NCBI GenBank assembly: GCA_038503075.1
Contig: JBCAML010000012.1
Coordinates: forward strand, 1,054,001 to 1,118,000
Origin: Gyromitra esculenta
Lineage: Eukaryota > Ascomycota > Pezizomycetes > Pezizales > Discinaceae
Direction of reading: 5' to 3'
Length of the DNA: 64,000 bases
In this document: positions 1 to 12,172 of the stretch, piece by piece
Layout of the letters: every line of letters starts with the position of its first letter
How positions within the stretch are numbered: position 1 is the stretch's first letter
Translations under genes and position numbers: made by a program
The notes under the pieces: model-generated
What the model saw: the letters and a program-made list of their open reading frames with translations, nothing else
What the model was told of the DNA's origin: nothing
Database searches by the model: none

Positions 1-3000
1 TAGAATTTATCTTGATAGTGTTCTTCTCTATCTCGCATTGTTTGTTGTTGGAAAGATTTTGTACGGCAGACCAGGCAAATAGCCAAAATGTTTTCAGAAG
101 GCGCGTAATATCCGGTTGTGAAACGCAGAGCGGCTCTTTGCTGTCTCCCCAGAAGGCTGTACCTACAGTCAGGCGTCATGGTCAGCCGATACAGATACAT
201 CAACTCACCCTATTCATGCAGAGCCTCAAATGGATTGCCAGTAGGACGGTTCGTGCTGTTTTTGCTGTATATCTCTGTCTGCTGGAGTAGTTGGTATCTA
301 ATTCCTTACTACGATGGTTTCTTCTGGTGGCTTGGCTAACTTCGCAGGGCGGCTGTAGTATCGGAACGTGTCTGATGCTGCCATTTGGCTGTTTCGCCAA
401 CTTAGTTTTTTTTTTGGCTTAAACCATCTATTTATTTTTTATGGGCTAAAAAACGCTTATGCAGCAAGAAGGCTGTGAAGTCGAAAGGCCCTTCCCCAAC
501 AATCGGCACCCTTATCCACCTGGGTAACATAAGAGAGCACAAAAGAAAAGCGAACCAAGTTAACTAACAAGATTTCCTGGAGAACAAGACAATGTTCCTG
601 CGATAAACGAAACGACTTTAAGGTGTATGGAGAACGACACCAAATGTCATAAAATGAGGAGACAAGCGAGTAAAGAGACTCTGCACAATCGCCAAAGTTT
701 CGCTAACTTGGTAGGTCGGGGACTCGAGATAACGAAACGACATCGCCATCGTTATACTTGTGGACGCTTTATATCTCATGTATCTTCTCTGTTTTTCCCC
801 TGGCGATATTTTCATCGCAGTAAGAGACCTAACACCATGCAGATGCTTAACACCGTCTCTCTCTCGATGCGAGCAGTCGTATAGCCAGATCTCAGTCAAA
901 AATCAACTAGGTTATTTCCCGAGTCAAGCCTAGAAAAGTGCTACTTTTCTTACTATTACTGTAGAATTCAGCTTTCGTGGTATTCAAATAAGTTTCTCGC
1001 AAAACTATTTGGACTTAGACCCCTAGCAACCAGGAGTCAATTTTGTCATTACTAACGGTAGGGCAAGATCTGGATATCTACGAAGGAGGTATCGTTTGTA
1101 CCAATAATTGATATTTGACGCATATATCGTCATAGTAAGAATGGTTTTCAATCGAGATCCACTTCTTTATGTCTTCCTTGTTGCACCATCTACGTCAAAG
1201 GTTCACCACCAGTGATGAGGAGGCTCGAAAGTACCACGGGTACTCTAGGAGATTTGACGAACCTTAGTCGATCTGATCTCCAGGGTGGGTGCGATTTTCA
1301 TCCAAGCTGTTCTTTCTGGCGCTGCAATTGGTAATAGTCTGAATCCTTTAATCTCTATATAGCTATCATCGTTACTACAAAGGTTAGAAAGTATTTAGGC
1401 TCTAAGGGGATTAAGTTGTATGAAATCGTCTTCGTCGACTAGATTCTGAATTCCCTTGTTTAGTGTCCCCGTATATTGGGATAGTAGAAAAAAATTGACT
1501 AATGATTCATAACTAGGCGGAACAAACTTCAAAACACTTATCACCACAATAAACGCTTCATAAACTATACCACCCACAGATATCCTACAGGTAGTGGGTA
1601 GCGCGATCTATGAGATAAACCTAGCCTTAACGTAGTTTGGGCTTATGCGTTCACTACACAACTCGCTGCATTAGAGGGACATGCTAAGGACCTCGGAAAC
1701 ATTTCCACGGTACGTACTCTAGCATAACTCGTACTGGTAACATAGAAACTCTAGGCCTGCTATCTTTATGTTTAGTCCATCTATCTACTGTTCTACACGG
1801 GCTATCATGCGTCAAAGCGTGCCTTTATTGCTTCTATTGGCTCAAGACAGATACCTCATGAAGACAAGGTGCCTCAAGATATACCTTTTCTCTTGACTAA
1901 AGTTGTGCATGAATAGTACTGATGTGGAAGCAGGATCGCGGCACTACCCATCCACTATGCGCCTTATCCCGTTTACCAAATTCAGTGTATATTCTTGAAC
2001 CATGTCTGGCACTCAATTGGGGTACGCTGAAAGTAAGGCTGGCTTCTTTCAGTAGTATCAAAAGAATCAATGGCGGCGCGTGTTCAAAAATTGTATGATA
2101 GATAAAGTCGGTGCGCGATTAGCGTAACTTTTTCGAAGCATTAGCCACTCACTGAAAGATCAGTCTGGTCACTACGAGGAATGGGGCCCCAAAGTACGAA
2201 ACACCTTGAGAAAGTACTGGTTGTTATTCACCTAAGACCTAGTACCTTGGGACCTTAGTGGGGTTGGATGAAGTACTCCTACCCTGAATATAAACTAATT
2301 ATATGCTTCCTAAGTATTAAGTCCGTCCCAATGACAAACTTCATTCCGAATTTCAGGTACTGCTTGTTTCAAGTTTAGTATTTACCTATCCGACTGTCGC
2401 GTGAAGTACCTCATTGACTCTATTGACATCTGCAGAGAAATTCCTAGACAATTTGCGGTAGAGTCTCTACGAACATCACTTCCCTCGAGGTATACCATTT
2501 TGGTCATCTCCAGTTTCCCATTGGACCCTGCTGGCCCGTAGGGGATAAGGTGGTAGTTTGACATCCACCACTGAATTGCAGAACAGCCATTCAGGAGTTC
2601 TTAATGTGGCTTTGGGGTTCCTTCCTATGACCATACAAGGCTTTGAGGGGAAGAGTAGGAACACGAAGCGAAAGCCTGGTGGTATAGTTTTTTTGTGATG
2701 TTCTTGGGCCCATTGATAAGACTATCGCAATTAACAGGAGAAAAATTTATTCCGGACATTAGTTCACCAAAAATTGCCGACAAGCCGTACGTTCTTTAAT
2801 GTTGTACGTATCTCTTGTATCTAGTTACTTGGTGAATTAGTAAAACTACAGAAACCGGCGACGCTTGATTGGGGCCAAGCCGAGAGTACAACCCCTGTAC
2901 AAGACGGCCTCAAATTGTTCCTTCTAAGATGAAAGTTTAACCTTCCTTTGATTAATTAACAGATGGGCATATCTTTGGGGTCTGGTGAAAACGTCCAAAT

Positions 3001-6000
3001 CGTGGCCTTTGGACATTCATGTACGCAACATGCTTCACTCCTCATCGGTATAAACATACTCGACCTTTTTTTCTCCCGCTCTTGATATCAATTAATGGTA
3101 TGTATTGTACACTGCCAGCCGAGCATCTACCAGGATATGGCGCATGGCTTACTGGGTATGATGACGGTGAATTTATTTCTATTTTCTCACAGACCGGAAA
3201 ATGATATTTTATTCAATTTTTTTTTTTTCTGTCTGGCGATAGCTATTCAATAGAAAGGACTGGACGGCACAGGTTATCGGGACCGGCGATACGTGCATAA
3301 TATAGAGTAGAGGACGTAATTGGTGTCTTTTGCCCAAAAAGAAATTCTAAAAACCTGAAATGGCTCAAGACGCTGTAATACGAGAGGCATCTGGTTCTAC
3401 AGGTAGGATCACCAAGTATCTGCACCGCTACGCCACCACGTTTCAAAAGCGTTTTCTCAGCTAAAAAAGGTCTCCCTATAAGTGCCTTATTGAGAGTAAC
3501 AGTTTTTTGAAATCATACGAGGTCAATATCATATCCGAGCGAGCAATTCATGTTGAAGAGATTTGGGAGGAGAGGAAGGGGGAGAAAAAAAACTGATGGT
3601 CACACAGCATGCGCGCGGACCTCGTTTTTCTCGGCAAAGCCATATTTGGACTCCCGGGATACTGGGGCCAGCTTAAATTCTCCCCTGGGTGCTGGGATGA
3701 GCTTGCTGCCTTTAATATCAACAGTCTCTGAAGCAGGTACCCTTTCTCTCTTTCATTTCCTCCATTGTATAGTGTTGCGGTAGGTTTCTGCGAACTTTTG
3801 GCGAGGTAAAAAAAATACTGTCCTACGGTATGCATCTTACGACTATCACAAGGGTTGCAAACAGCTGTCATTTGGTACCTTGATTACATATGCACGAGCC
3901 CGAAATAGGAAGGGCAGAAAGGAAGATCAGGCACACCCACACGTATTTTAGAGGGGGATAGGTCTGGTTGGGAGTCTGTCAGGAGACCAGGCTTGACGCA
4001 AAGCTCGCTGCTCTCTTAGCACGAGTATCGGAGCATGTTGAGGGAATCAAGATATCAGCATTAAACCGTTGTACTAGGATCTAGGATCCAGGATCTCTGA
4101 TAGGATTCTAGAATGCTCATAGGTTTTCGTGTGGAGTCGAAAATAACTTGGTCTCTACTTAGACCCGAGATAAGCATCAGCCACAACCGTGGATTTGCCT
4201 TTCTTGTTCCCGATCGACAGTTTACCGAGGGTCTGAAGACAGCCCTAGATTACCTGTGTGGTGATCCGAGGGCGTGGGAATTTTGCTGCCTTGTCACTAT
4301 GCTCCTATCCCCGTTAAGACAAGAGACTTACAGCTGCAGGCGAACCAATATTTGAAATCAATCCAAAGCCAGTACATCTGTCACCCAATATTTTCGGGGG
4401 CGGGAGGTCTACCGGGAAAACCCAGCCATTTTTCTTGTTAAGATAAATTTTCTCAAGAATTGCTTCCATTGCATATGCAGCTCGCGCCGTTACCTGGTGC
4501 TCACCTTAGGCTCGTGCCGACCCAGACGTCAAGATAGTCTGCTGCGCCCGGTTTTGGAGGCATCTCGGTGCGACCATACTTGTAGAGAAACAGTCATAGA
4601 GTAGCTCTTGAGGCGTGCCGATCAGGAACGGGCACGATACCGCTTTCCTCTACAGGCTGCCACACATCAGGTCTCGGGGGTGGTGCGAGAGATCTTGGGT
4701 TTGGTTTTGTAGCAAAACGTTCTCGAGAAATCAAGATGGCTGGAGCGGGGAGCATCCGCTCTCACGTAAGCCTCAAACCGAAGACGACACGTTGGTATAG
4801 CCGCTCGGAAAGTGGAATTTCGGATTGTAGATAGCTGCCTCTGACCCACTAGGAAAATGATAGTGAAAATTCAGGACGAAGAGGAGAGAAAGGGGTTCTG
4901 AGCCTGAGGGTCGTAGTAAAGGAGCTGAACTTCATTGCCGTAACCAAGTTATGTTTTTCCTGTTCTTGGTCTACTCAAGTCAACCCTGCCCACTAAACGT
5001 GGCGAGCTGGATGGCTATCTTTCACGCACGAACCCAAATGTGTGGACCGTGAAAGTCGATGTATAAAAAAACCCCAGTATGATCATCATCAATTCTTCCC
5101 GCGAAACACCGCGAGAGACCATGAAACAAGCGATCCAGCCGTCAATACACATCAAGTGGCACCCCAGCAATATCTTATCAAGCAATCTGGTCGCTGGCTT
5201 GAAGACGTGCGTTTATCGTTATGACGTTATGACGTTGTAGCCCTAACGTCTAAGTGAATCGGACTTCTCTGCGTTTTTATATTTTATTAACTTTCGAGGC
5301 AAAGAGATTTTGGTCAATTTCGAATAGTATCTAGCATAGAATAGTGCGTGGACTACCCCAGAGCCTTGGTTGAGAAACTGGTATTACTCCATCAGGCGAC
5401 ATATTCTGTCAGAAGTCCCATGGACAATCAGGTATTCTCTTGCACCACCTGGAAGACTGGCCGCTCTGCTCATTACAAGGATATCCAAATGCTGGTTGTG
5501 GTGGGAAAGGACCTCCAATGGGCTGAGACAGGTGGCGGTTCCTCAGAAGGTAGGTAGTGCAAAGAGCAAGGATGCAATTGCAAAGCTTGCAGCATAACCA
5601 GTCTGACGGGGGACGGTCAAATTTAGGCTTAGCTATTCGGTATGTCAACAAGAATACATTAACATTTAAGTTATGGTGCTCTTAACACACTACCTACAAC
5701 AGTAACTAAAGAATACTTCATAGCTTTCAGGTAGAAAGCAATAAAGAGCAATGGAGGTTCTGGTTTTTCTGTACCGACACCAGAACCTTACCGCAGTAAA
5801 CCTTATACGTGGCTTTCCCCAAACTCAGTGGGGTTTTGCTGTACTTGGTCAGGTCAGGTCGGTGTTTTTTTGAGGCAGCCAACCCGTTATCATTACTCGA
5901 CGGCTGTAGCCCGAGCAGGTGCATAGCTAGCTTAGGTTCTTGCATATCGGATATGGGGCGGGGTTTCTCAACCTCGCTGATGCACCTTGATGGAGAGCTT

Positions 6001-6430
6001 TTTGGCAAGCTTGATGTTATATGGTGCGAAAATGCTGCACGTGATTAATGAATACCTGGCGCTTACTCATTACGCGTTATATTGGATAGTGGGGAACCTC
6101 GAAATCAATAATCTATCTGTACTATTGACATGGAATTTTAAACCACCCTTGAATCGAGAGGCACCATAAGACTAACCCATGTCCTGATGTCTTTCCTTCA
6201 ATCCAGTGAGGTGCACATATGTACATGTGGCTTTGTCTTAGATGTAGCAAGGTCTTTTTTTTTTGAGTGTGTCTCATCAAATATGTGATGTGTGTAATAC
6301 CAACTTGATTTCAGCACACGCTCAGACAGCAATTTTCAAAAAAAAAACAGACATGTAGCTGCAACTAGTTTTTTTCTTCGCACAACAAAATCAGAGACCA
6401 ATAGGCAGCTGTAAAGTGGAGATGGGGCCC
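1..6430. other. gene-free stretch
   Basis: I see no supported gene here. Open frames are all under about 110 codons, show no family motif and mostly overlap each other on opposite strands. A slightly protein-like frame lies at 4113-4355 (+, 80 codons) but has no recognisable domain or clear splice partner. Homopolymer runs of A and T are common. The stretch reads as old, decayed intergenic or repeat-derived DNA. Confidence 0.5.
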
Positions 6431-6440
6431 CGCATTTTTT

Positions 6441-6449
6441 TGTATAAGA
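6441..6449 (+). promoter_or_regulatory. TATA-like box before the small gene at 6578
   Basis: TGTATAAGA lies about 130 nt before the ATG at 6578. It is followed by a pyrimidine-rich leader (CTTTCTTTCCATCTTCCACC near 6549-6568) and an A-rich start context, the usual look of an expressed fungal promoter. Confidence 0.45.
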
Positions 6450-6577
6450 ACCCTCCGGACCCTGTCTATATGCCCACGTCCATAGTCTATAGCTAGAAGT
6501 CGTCATCACGACCACAGCTCTCCAAATCCTTGACTAGTCTTCACAAACTTTCTTTCCATCTTCCACCTACCTAAAAT

Positions 6578-7080
6578 ATGGCAGTTTCAGGACAACATGG
6601 CTCCGCTATCAATGATTTGGCGAACACCGAAACTTGTAAAACGCTCCCTCCCTTGAGCATCGTTCATCTTTAGTAACAGTGTTATTAGCTCCCACTCCTG
6701 TAAATGAATCAAACGTAAAGCTTCTCGGTCCCATCCAAGAAAACATGCTTGGGCACTATCTACGCCAGTCGGAAGTCGATGAACCTTTCGACGGCCTGAT
6801 CAAAGTACTCAAGCCAACACCTGAGGAAGACAAGCTCGCAGAATCAAGCTTGCCAGATAAACCACAGCCAGCTGCAGAGGAGAAGCCAAGTGAGTCTTCT
6901 CGGTTCCACTACGTTTTATATTTACTAACGGGGCCATGAGCAGCAGCATTGATCCCTCTTGCGGTGCAATCTTTGGACAGTGGCGCGGGAGGGTTTACAT
7001 TGAAGAGATATCTGGCACAGCCAGTGAATCAAGACCCATATGCTTATACTCCTTTGCAAAGACTAGGTACCACGAACTAG
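6578..7080 (+). CDS. small three-exon protein with duplicated LxxYLxQ(x4)[DE]P motif
   Basis: Function unknown; I do not recognise the family. My model has exons 6578-6635, 6680-6889 and 6944-7080, giving 134 residues and a total length divisible by three. Intron 2 (54 nt) has a GTGAGT donor, a perfect TACTAAC branch site and a CAG acceptor; intron 1 (44 nt, GTAAAA..CAG) is short and less certain. The protein has no cysteine after the start region, no signal peptide and no membrane span. It carries the motif twice: LGHYLRQSEVDEP in exon 2 and LKRYLAQPVNQDP in exon 3, separated by an acidic Pro/Lys/Glu-rich linker. The gene at about 21.1-21.7 kb has the same exon phases, the same 137-nt last exon and the same two motifs, so the two are most likely paralogues. 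A TATA-like box and CT-rich leader precede it. An acceptor three bases downstream (6947) would drop one residue. Confidence 0.6.
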
Positions 7081-7924
7081 TGGGCTTCTTTGAATTCTTC
7101 ACGTTTTATATTCTCTTGGATCTGGGAGGGAAGGGGGATATCTGGTTCATTAAGGATTATGTGTTTGTCTGTTTCCAATTTGTTTCCAATTTGTTTTTGG
7201 TTCGTACGGGTACTGGGTTGGTGGGTATATTACTGGAAGTTAGAAATAAAATATACAGCGGGTTGCCACAAGTCGTCCTTTGTTTTGATATTACGGTGCT
7301 TGGAACTAGTGATATACGTGCACTCAATATTAATGCCCTCAAACACACGGGAAGATTTTCTTGGTACGATGATCGTAGACGAAAAAAATTGAGATAAGAT
7401 TTTAAGGCTACGGAACGCACAGGAACGGAAACCAAAACTCATATCTGATAACACAACCTAGTAGCACCTCTCTCATAGGTTGTTAATGGAAGGGGTTGGC
7501 ACTTGGTCCGAACACTGCAGCTATAGCGATATCCATCCCTAATCATATGACAGCAATCGACAGCAAGCTTTTATTTCGACAAAAGCTCACTAATCACATG
7601 TTCAAGCCCACTCATGTCAGTCACCAGAGTGAAAATCGGTTATATCACTCGCGATTATTGATGTGGGATATGGTCATGATTGTGGGCTCTCCTGCAGTTG
7701 GAAAATGTTCTCCGTTGTCTCGATCGCGCGCACAATGGACGCTTCGGGATACCCGAAAGACGCGTATTTGTCAGAACGATATCTGAAAGAAATTAAATTG
7801 TTTCTACAATCGAATAGGATATGGTATCGTAGGCCTCAAGTGGCCTATGGCCCACACAATCTGTGGTGGTTTTCAATCAGAGGGACATAATACGTGGTGT
7901 AGATGGCTTTGGCAGCCAGCACCA

Positions 7925-7947
7925 GCTCAGGCTCAGGCTCAGGCTCA
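7925..7947. repeat. GCTCAG hexamer microsatellite
   Basis: Nearly four tandem copies of GCTCAG are visible. No function is implied. Confidence 0.8.
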
Positions 7948-9826
7948 TAGGCCTCAACAATTCAACATTTATCCTCCGAAGTTCTGATATATGATATAAA
8001 ATGGGATCCGAAAACCTGCAGGGGTGATTCCCTGTTAGCTTGGCCATGGGGCGTATACATATGCCACTTCCATGTCGCCACATATGTCGCCCTTTAAAGC
8101 TAGAATATTTGTACTAGCGATGTATATATGGTACTTCGATTTTGGTACCACTTTGGTTCTGTTTTCTAAAGCCGTTAGGTTTTGAAGTTTTGAGAACAAT
8201 AACTTACAATTAGTTGCGTCGATAGAGAAACAGCTATCTTAAGCAAGCGGCTTTGATCCACCAAGATCAAGAGCTCATTTATGAAACAATAGGTCGTCGG
8301 AAGTGAGACAACACCCCTTTCAAATCCAGACTTCAACCCGTATTACAACCAACAACCAATCCAATCTATGAAGGTAAACCCAGCAAGATGGTAATAACCT
8401 GACGAACGATTATTTAGGGAGTTTTCCGTCGTTACGGGTCCCGGATCGGATGTACTATACCTTTAAGACACATCAACCCAGCCACTTTTCCCCGCTCACT
8501 TTCCGCAATTGCAATCAAGTATCACCAAACTCTGCCCAATCCCAGACAAAGTCAGTCTCGGAGAAGTGTCCACCAATGAGCAGTCCGCCCAACCCCAGCC
8601 TTCGGGCCGATCTAGGCACAACGCTTTAGAGCGTCCGAGTCTCGGCCTATCCTGCACTACGGCATGATATTTATTATTCACTCACCAAAGACACAAGTTT
8701 TTGGGAGTATGACTCCCTTCGTGCAGTGTGAGACACAAACTAATAAAATTTTACGCACAGAGGAGCAAAATAAAGAAAGATATCACAGTGGCGTGAGGGG
8801 AGTCTATACATGAACATTAAGGCTGCCAAATCAATAGATTGTGAACAAAGATAACCCGAAAATAAAAGTAGCGGGACAGGAAGTCATTCGTCTATACCTT
8901 TTCCGTGATGCAGAGAAAGCACCTCTAAGTCCAGCAAATACGGCTTTCATGCTCACCACATGCATCCTAGAACTATAGATATCTACAGTGTTCACAATGT
9001 CTACCTTCTCGCAAGACGTTAGACGTTTAGTCTCTTCAATTGGTGGTATTTCGGTATCTATCACTGATGCTCTGTGTGAGCATGCTAAGGTATGTGTCTC
9101 CCAACCACCCACATTCCGATCTCCAAGGCTCACACGACTTTATAAGGCGTGTCAACAACCTTAGTTCTTTCTAAGGCGCACGTGAAGACTTTCAGGGAAG
9201 GGGGGGGCATTGAATCGTGCATTCATAAACCCCGCTTCCGCTGGGGCGAAAAATGGTCTGTCCATCTCCACTGATTGTTAGATTCAGAAGTTTTCCAAAA
9301 ATCTAGTGTCCATGCAGCCCCTCAAGGGCTGCCAGGGCTCTTCTGGACCGGCAGCTCGTCCTAGTGAATGCAATTTTATCCGATGGTAACCTGTTAAGCT
9401 GCCGAGGTTAAGGTAAAATTCGAATGAACTCTCAACGTTTCAAATATATTTAACTTAACGATGATCATGTACGGCCTTGTAAAAAATGCCCTTGAATCCT
9501 ACTTGACTATCGAGACATTCACTAGGGTATCGAGGCTTGCCGCTTTTCTCACATAACTGTATAGCACCGTCGGCAAAGTCTTGGCAGCCCCCCCCTATCG
9601 AGCAGTGGACTGTCGTCATATTGGGGTTGTAATTTTTGCAGAAAATAACTGTACGAGGTTGCTGAATGCTATTTAGCATCTCAGGATCTCTATAGTTTTA
9701 CCCTCTTTGATTTACTATATCCAACTCGGTCTACAGCCATTTTGTTTACTATCAACAGACTGGTGGGGTGTCAGGGCTTTGCGAACGCGACCGGACATGA
9801 ACGAACCTGTCCATCTAGTTATTATT

Positions 9827-9901
9827 TATTTATTTTTTCAATAGGTACGAACAACCTGGCCGCAGGTTATGGTACTCTCAAAACGCAACACACAGCACAC
9901 G
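9827..9901. repeat. dispersed repeat, copy 1 (partner at 32089-32160)
   Basis: Both copies share TTCAATAGG, then CGCAGGTTATGG, CTCT and a run of AAAAC-CAACACA-type sequence ending in CACA, with small indels between them. Both are followed by pyrimidine-rich DNA. The orientation is the same. This looks like one old interspersed family; its full extent and type are not clear. Confidence 0.5.
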
Positions 9902-10380
9902 GAATAAAACAGAAATAAACAAACATCTAACCAACGAACTATTCCTTTTTAGTCACCTGCTCGCTCTCCTCTCTGGCACCCGCAGGCAACTCCTCTTTTT
10001 CCTTTCTCCTCATACCTGAGCCTGCAAACTCCTCTCACCAGCGCCGTACCTTGGGAAAAGCGGTCTCACCGGCTCGAGTCATTGATCCAGCTCCAAACAC
10101 CCCATTCCTACTCCTGCTGCCATATCAGCTCGCAATTCAGGTGGACGTGTATTACATCTTGTACTGAGCCTGTTTATCACTAAGTATAATGCTTACACAT
10201 CAATCTCGTACTCATAGGTATAGTATCACCTATCTCAACACCTTAAAGTTACCATCCCAAATTTTGCGCTAATACCATCCAAGAAGATTTAATTTCTGTA
10301 GAAATCAGGTATGCAGGATCTATCACTCGAACATTCGTGTTGCTAAAAAAAAAAAAAAGGGTGTCCTCACCTGCCATTGC

Positions 10381-10955
10381 CAGTGTGGTCCACGAGGCAC
10401 AGCCGCTCGAGGCATGTGTGGCTGCTCGCCTCGAGCAGCTCGAGCATGCAAATTAAATCACAAGTTGATTGCTATTTGGACGAGCCTGCCAGTATGTTCT
10501 AGGATCGTTACTACGCTTGATTTGCGGAAAGCAAATAGCAATAGATTTCCTGAGTTAGCTAGAATGGCCCGAGATTATATGTCAGTCCTGGTTACTAGTG
10601 TTCCTTCAGAGCAGCTATCTTCTCAAGCTGATGATATCATAATAAAAAAGCTAGCTGTTGGATTCTCTTAGTAGTGCACTACTGCTAGTAGAAAATTGGT
10701 TGGGTTGACCGGAGGTAGAAGAATGGGAGGTTGAAGCTGAGAGAAGCAAAGGATTTGAAGAATTTGAACCTCGGGTTTTAAGAGTTAGTTAGTGGCCCTT
10801 TTCTCTATTTTTTTATATAAACTTTTTTTTCTAGTATATCTCAAGTTTATCGAGCTACCTCGAGCTGACTCGAGGCAGCCCCCCGTGTGCTCGAGCTGCT
10901 CGAGACAGGTCCTCAAATGTACGAGCGGCCTCGAGGCGCCTCGTGGACCACGCTA
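10381..10955. mobile_element. non-autonomous hAT-like element
   Basis: The left end starts CAGTGTGGTCCACGAGGC at 10381. The right end, read in reverse, starts TAGCGTGGTCCACGAGGC and ends at 10955. Both fit the hAT terminal pattern [TC]A[AG]NG and match at 16 of the first 18 bases. Subterminal DNA on both sides is packed with CTCGAG and related palindromes (10405-10446 and 10845-10940), the kind of subterminal repeat that hAT transposases bind. Inside is a fragment of the hAT C-terminal dimerisation domain (10534-10653). The total length, 575 bp, is far too short for a full transposase, so this is an internal deletion derivative. The flanking 8-mers (10373-10380 and 10956-10963) agree at only three positions, so a target duplication is not demonstrable. 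Confidence 0.75.
10483..10671 (+). pseudogene. hAT transposase C-terminal dimerisation fragment
   Basis: The frame reads through FPELARMARDYMSVLVTSVP and SEQLSSQADDIIIKKL. It matches the known hAT dimerisation pattern of a Phe-Pro-x-Leu start, an Ala-Arg-Asp-Tyr core, then Thr-Ser-Val-Pro-Ser-Glu and a Phe-Ser-x-Ala-Gly-like block. Here the block is degraded (SSQAD). No zinc finger, catalytic DDE region or start codon belonging to it remains. It lies wholly inside the 575-bp hAT-like element. Confidence 0.75.
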
Positions 10956-11975
10956 GTTACTATTCTGACACTTGCAGCCAATCAGCCGACTTATAGATTT
11001 TTTTAGAATGCTAGTAAGGCAGGAATGAAAAAATCTAAAATATATTTTACAAGACGTTGAAGCCAGTGGCTGCAATGGAACAAAACCTTCCTCTTGGCTG
11101 TGGAAATAATGGAACGGTGCGTTCCTATATACATGTATACTCTCCCTATTACCGGATGTGCCAGAGCAGCTTGGCGCTATCTGCTAAATTTCCCCATAAC
11201 GCTTCCGAGGGCATCTCCTTCTGAGTATACAATTTCTATGGCTCTTGGTATATGGTATTGTTTCAAGAGTGAGACAAAAGCACATTCGCCTTTTGCTACG
11301 GGGTTGGTCTACACTTAAGCGTATACGGGTGTACTATGGGAAAGTCCGTTGGGGGTGGCGGTGCAGCTCTTTCCTCTAGGGCTCAAGCCTTTTTAAATTA
11401 CACAACTCCACTCGCTCTGAGTTTACTACATACATGTAGTATTCAGCGTTTTTTACCATTTGTATCAGACCTCTGAGAGTCGCGGAATAGGAAGAGAGAA
11501 TTAGCAGCTCTTACTCACATCACCACCTGCCAGCAGACATTCCCCTACGCCCGCAGTACATGCACCATATATTATTAGATACAGGTAAATGATTCACCAA
11601 AACATAGGCCCGTCTAGCGCAGCATGGGGAGCGGGGTAGTTCGAGGCCTGCCGTTGGCTGAGGTAGCACAAGAACGTGGTCATCAATTCGCACTCGTTCG
11701 CCCTGATATGCGCACCCGCTAAGATAAGGCCACGTATACAGGTTTGAAGCCACAGTAGTTCACCTTGGCGCAAGAGGCAGATTGCACTAAGAGTTCTACT
11801 GACGAGCAGGCCCCACCCCGAAGAACGTTGATGTCAATATGACAGGCTAGTTGCAATTGCTTTATATCATACTTATTACCTCAGCCGAAGATCGCGAGCC
11901 CACTACTATGGGTGTCCCACCGCTGTGTTTTGGAGTCGCTCGCTGTTGATGGGGTGTCGTACTTCAAAGTAGTGT

Positions 11976-12172
11976 CCTCGCTTGAGATCGCGTAACTATA
12001 GTGCTGGGAAAGGAGTGAAAGTGGTACAGTGTTCGTACATCATTTTCATGAATGTAGGAGTAAATCAGCGTGCAATGGAGCTCTCAAAGCTAATATAGTC
12101 GCCATCCTAACTGAGTCCTGCACTCTTCAACAATACGGTACCAAAAACACCCCCCACTTCCCGGTACTATAT
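11976..12172. repeat. dispersed repeat, copy 1 (partner at 31146-31351)
   Basis: The segment aligns by eye over almost its whole length with 31146-31351 in the same orientation. Shared blocks include ACTA(T/C)AGTGC, TCAT(T)CTCAT-like sequence, AGGA(A/G)TAAATC and CGGTAC/TGGTACTA. Identity is perhaps two thirds to three quarters. Neither copy has an open frame, so this is an old non-coding repeat or transposon relic. Confidence 0.55.

Larger units (their letters stand above)
7081..10380. other. gene-free stretch
   Basis: No gene is supported. Open frames after 7080 (for example 7090-7392 and 7496-7786) overlap one another and have no motif. It holds a short hexamer microsatellite at 7925-7947 and one copy of a dispersed repeat near 9827-9901. 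A TATA-like TATACCTTTAAG near 8455 is followed by a CT-rich leader and a 17-codon open frame at 8575, which could be a dead gene start. Confidence 0.45.

Noticed and set aside
10373..10963. 8-bp target duplication of the hAT-like element
   Set aside because: The flanks GCCATTGC and GTTACTAT agree at only three of eight positions; all five differences are transitions, but that is too weak to claim decay of a true duplication.
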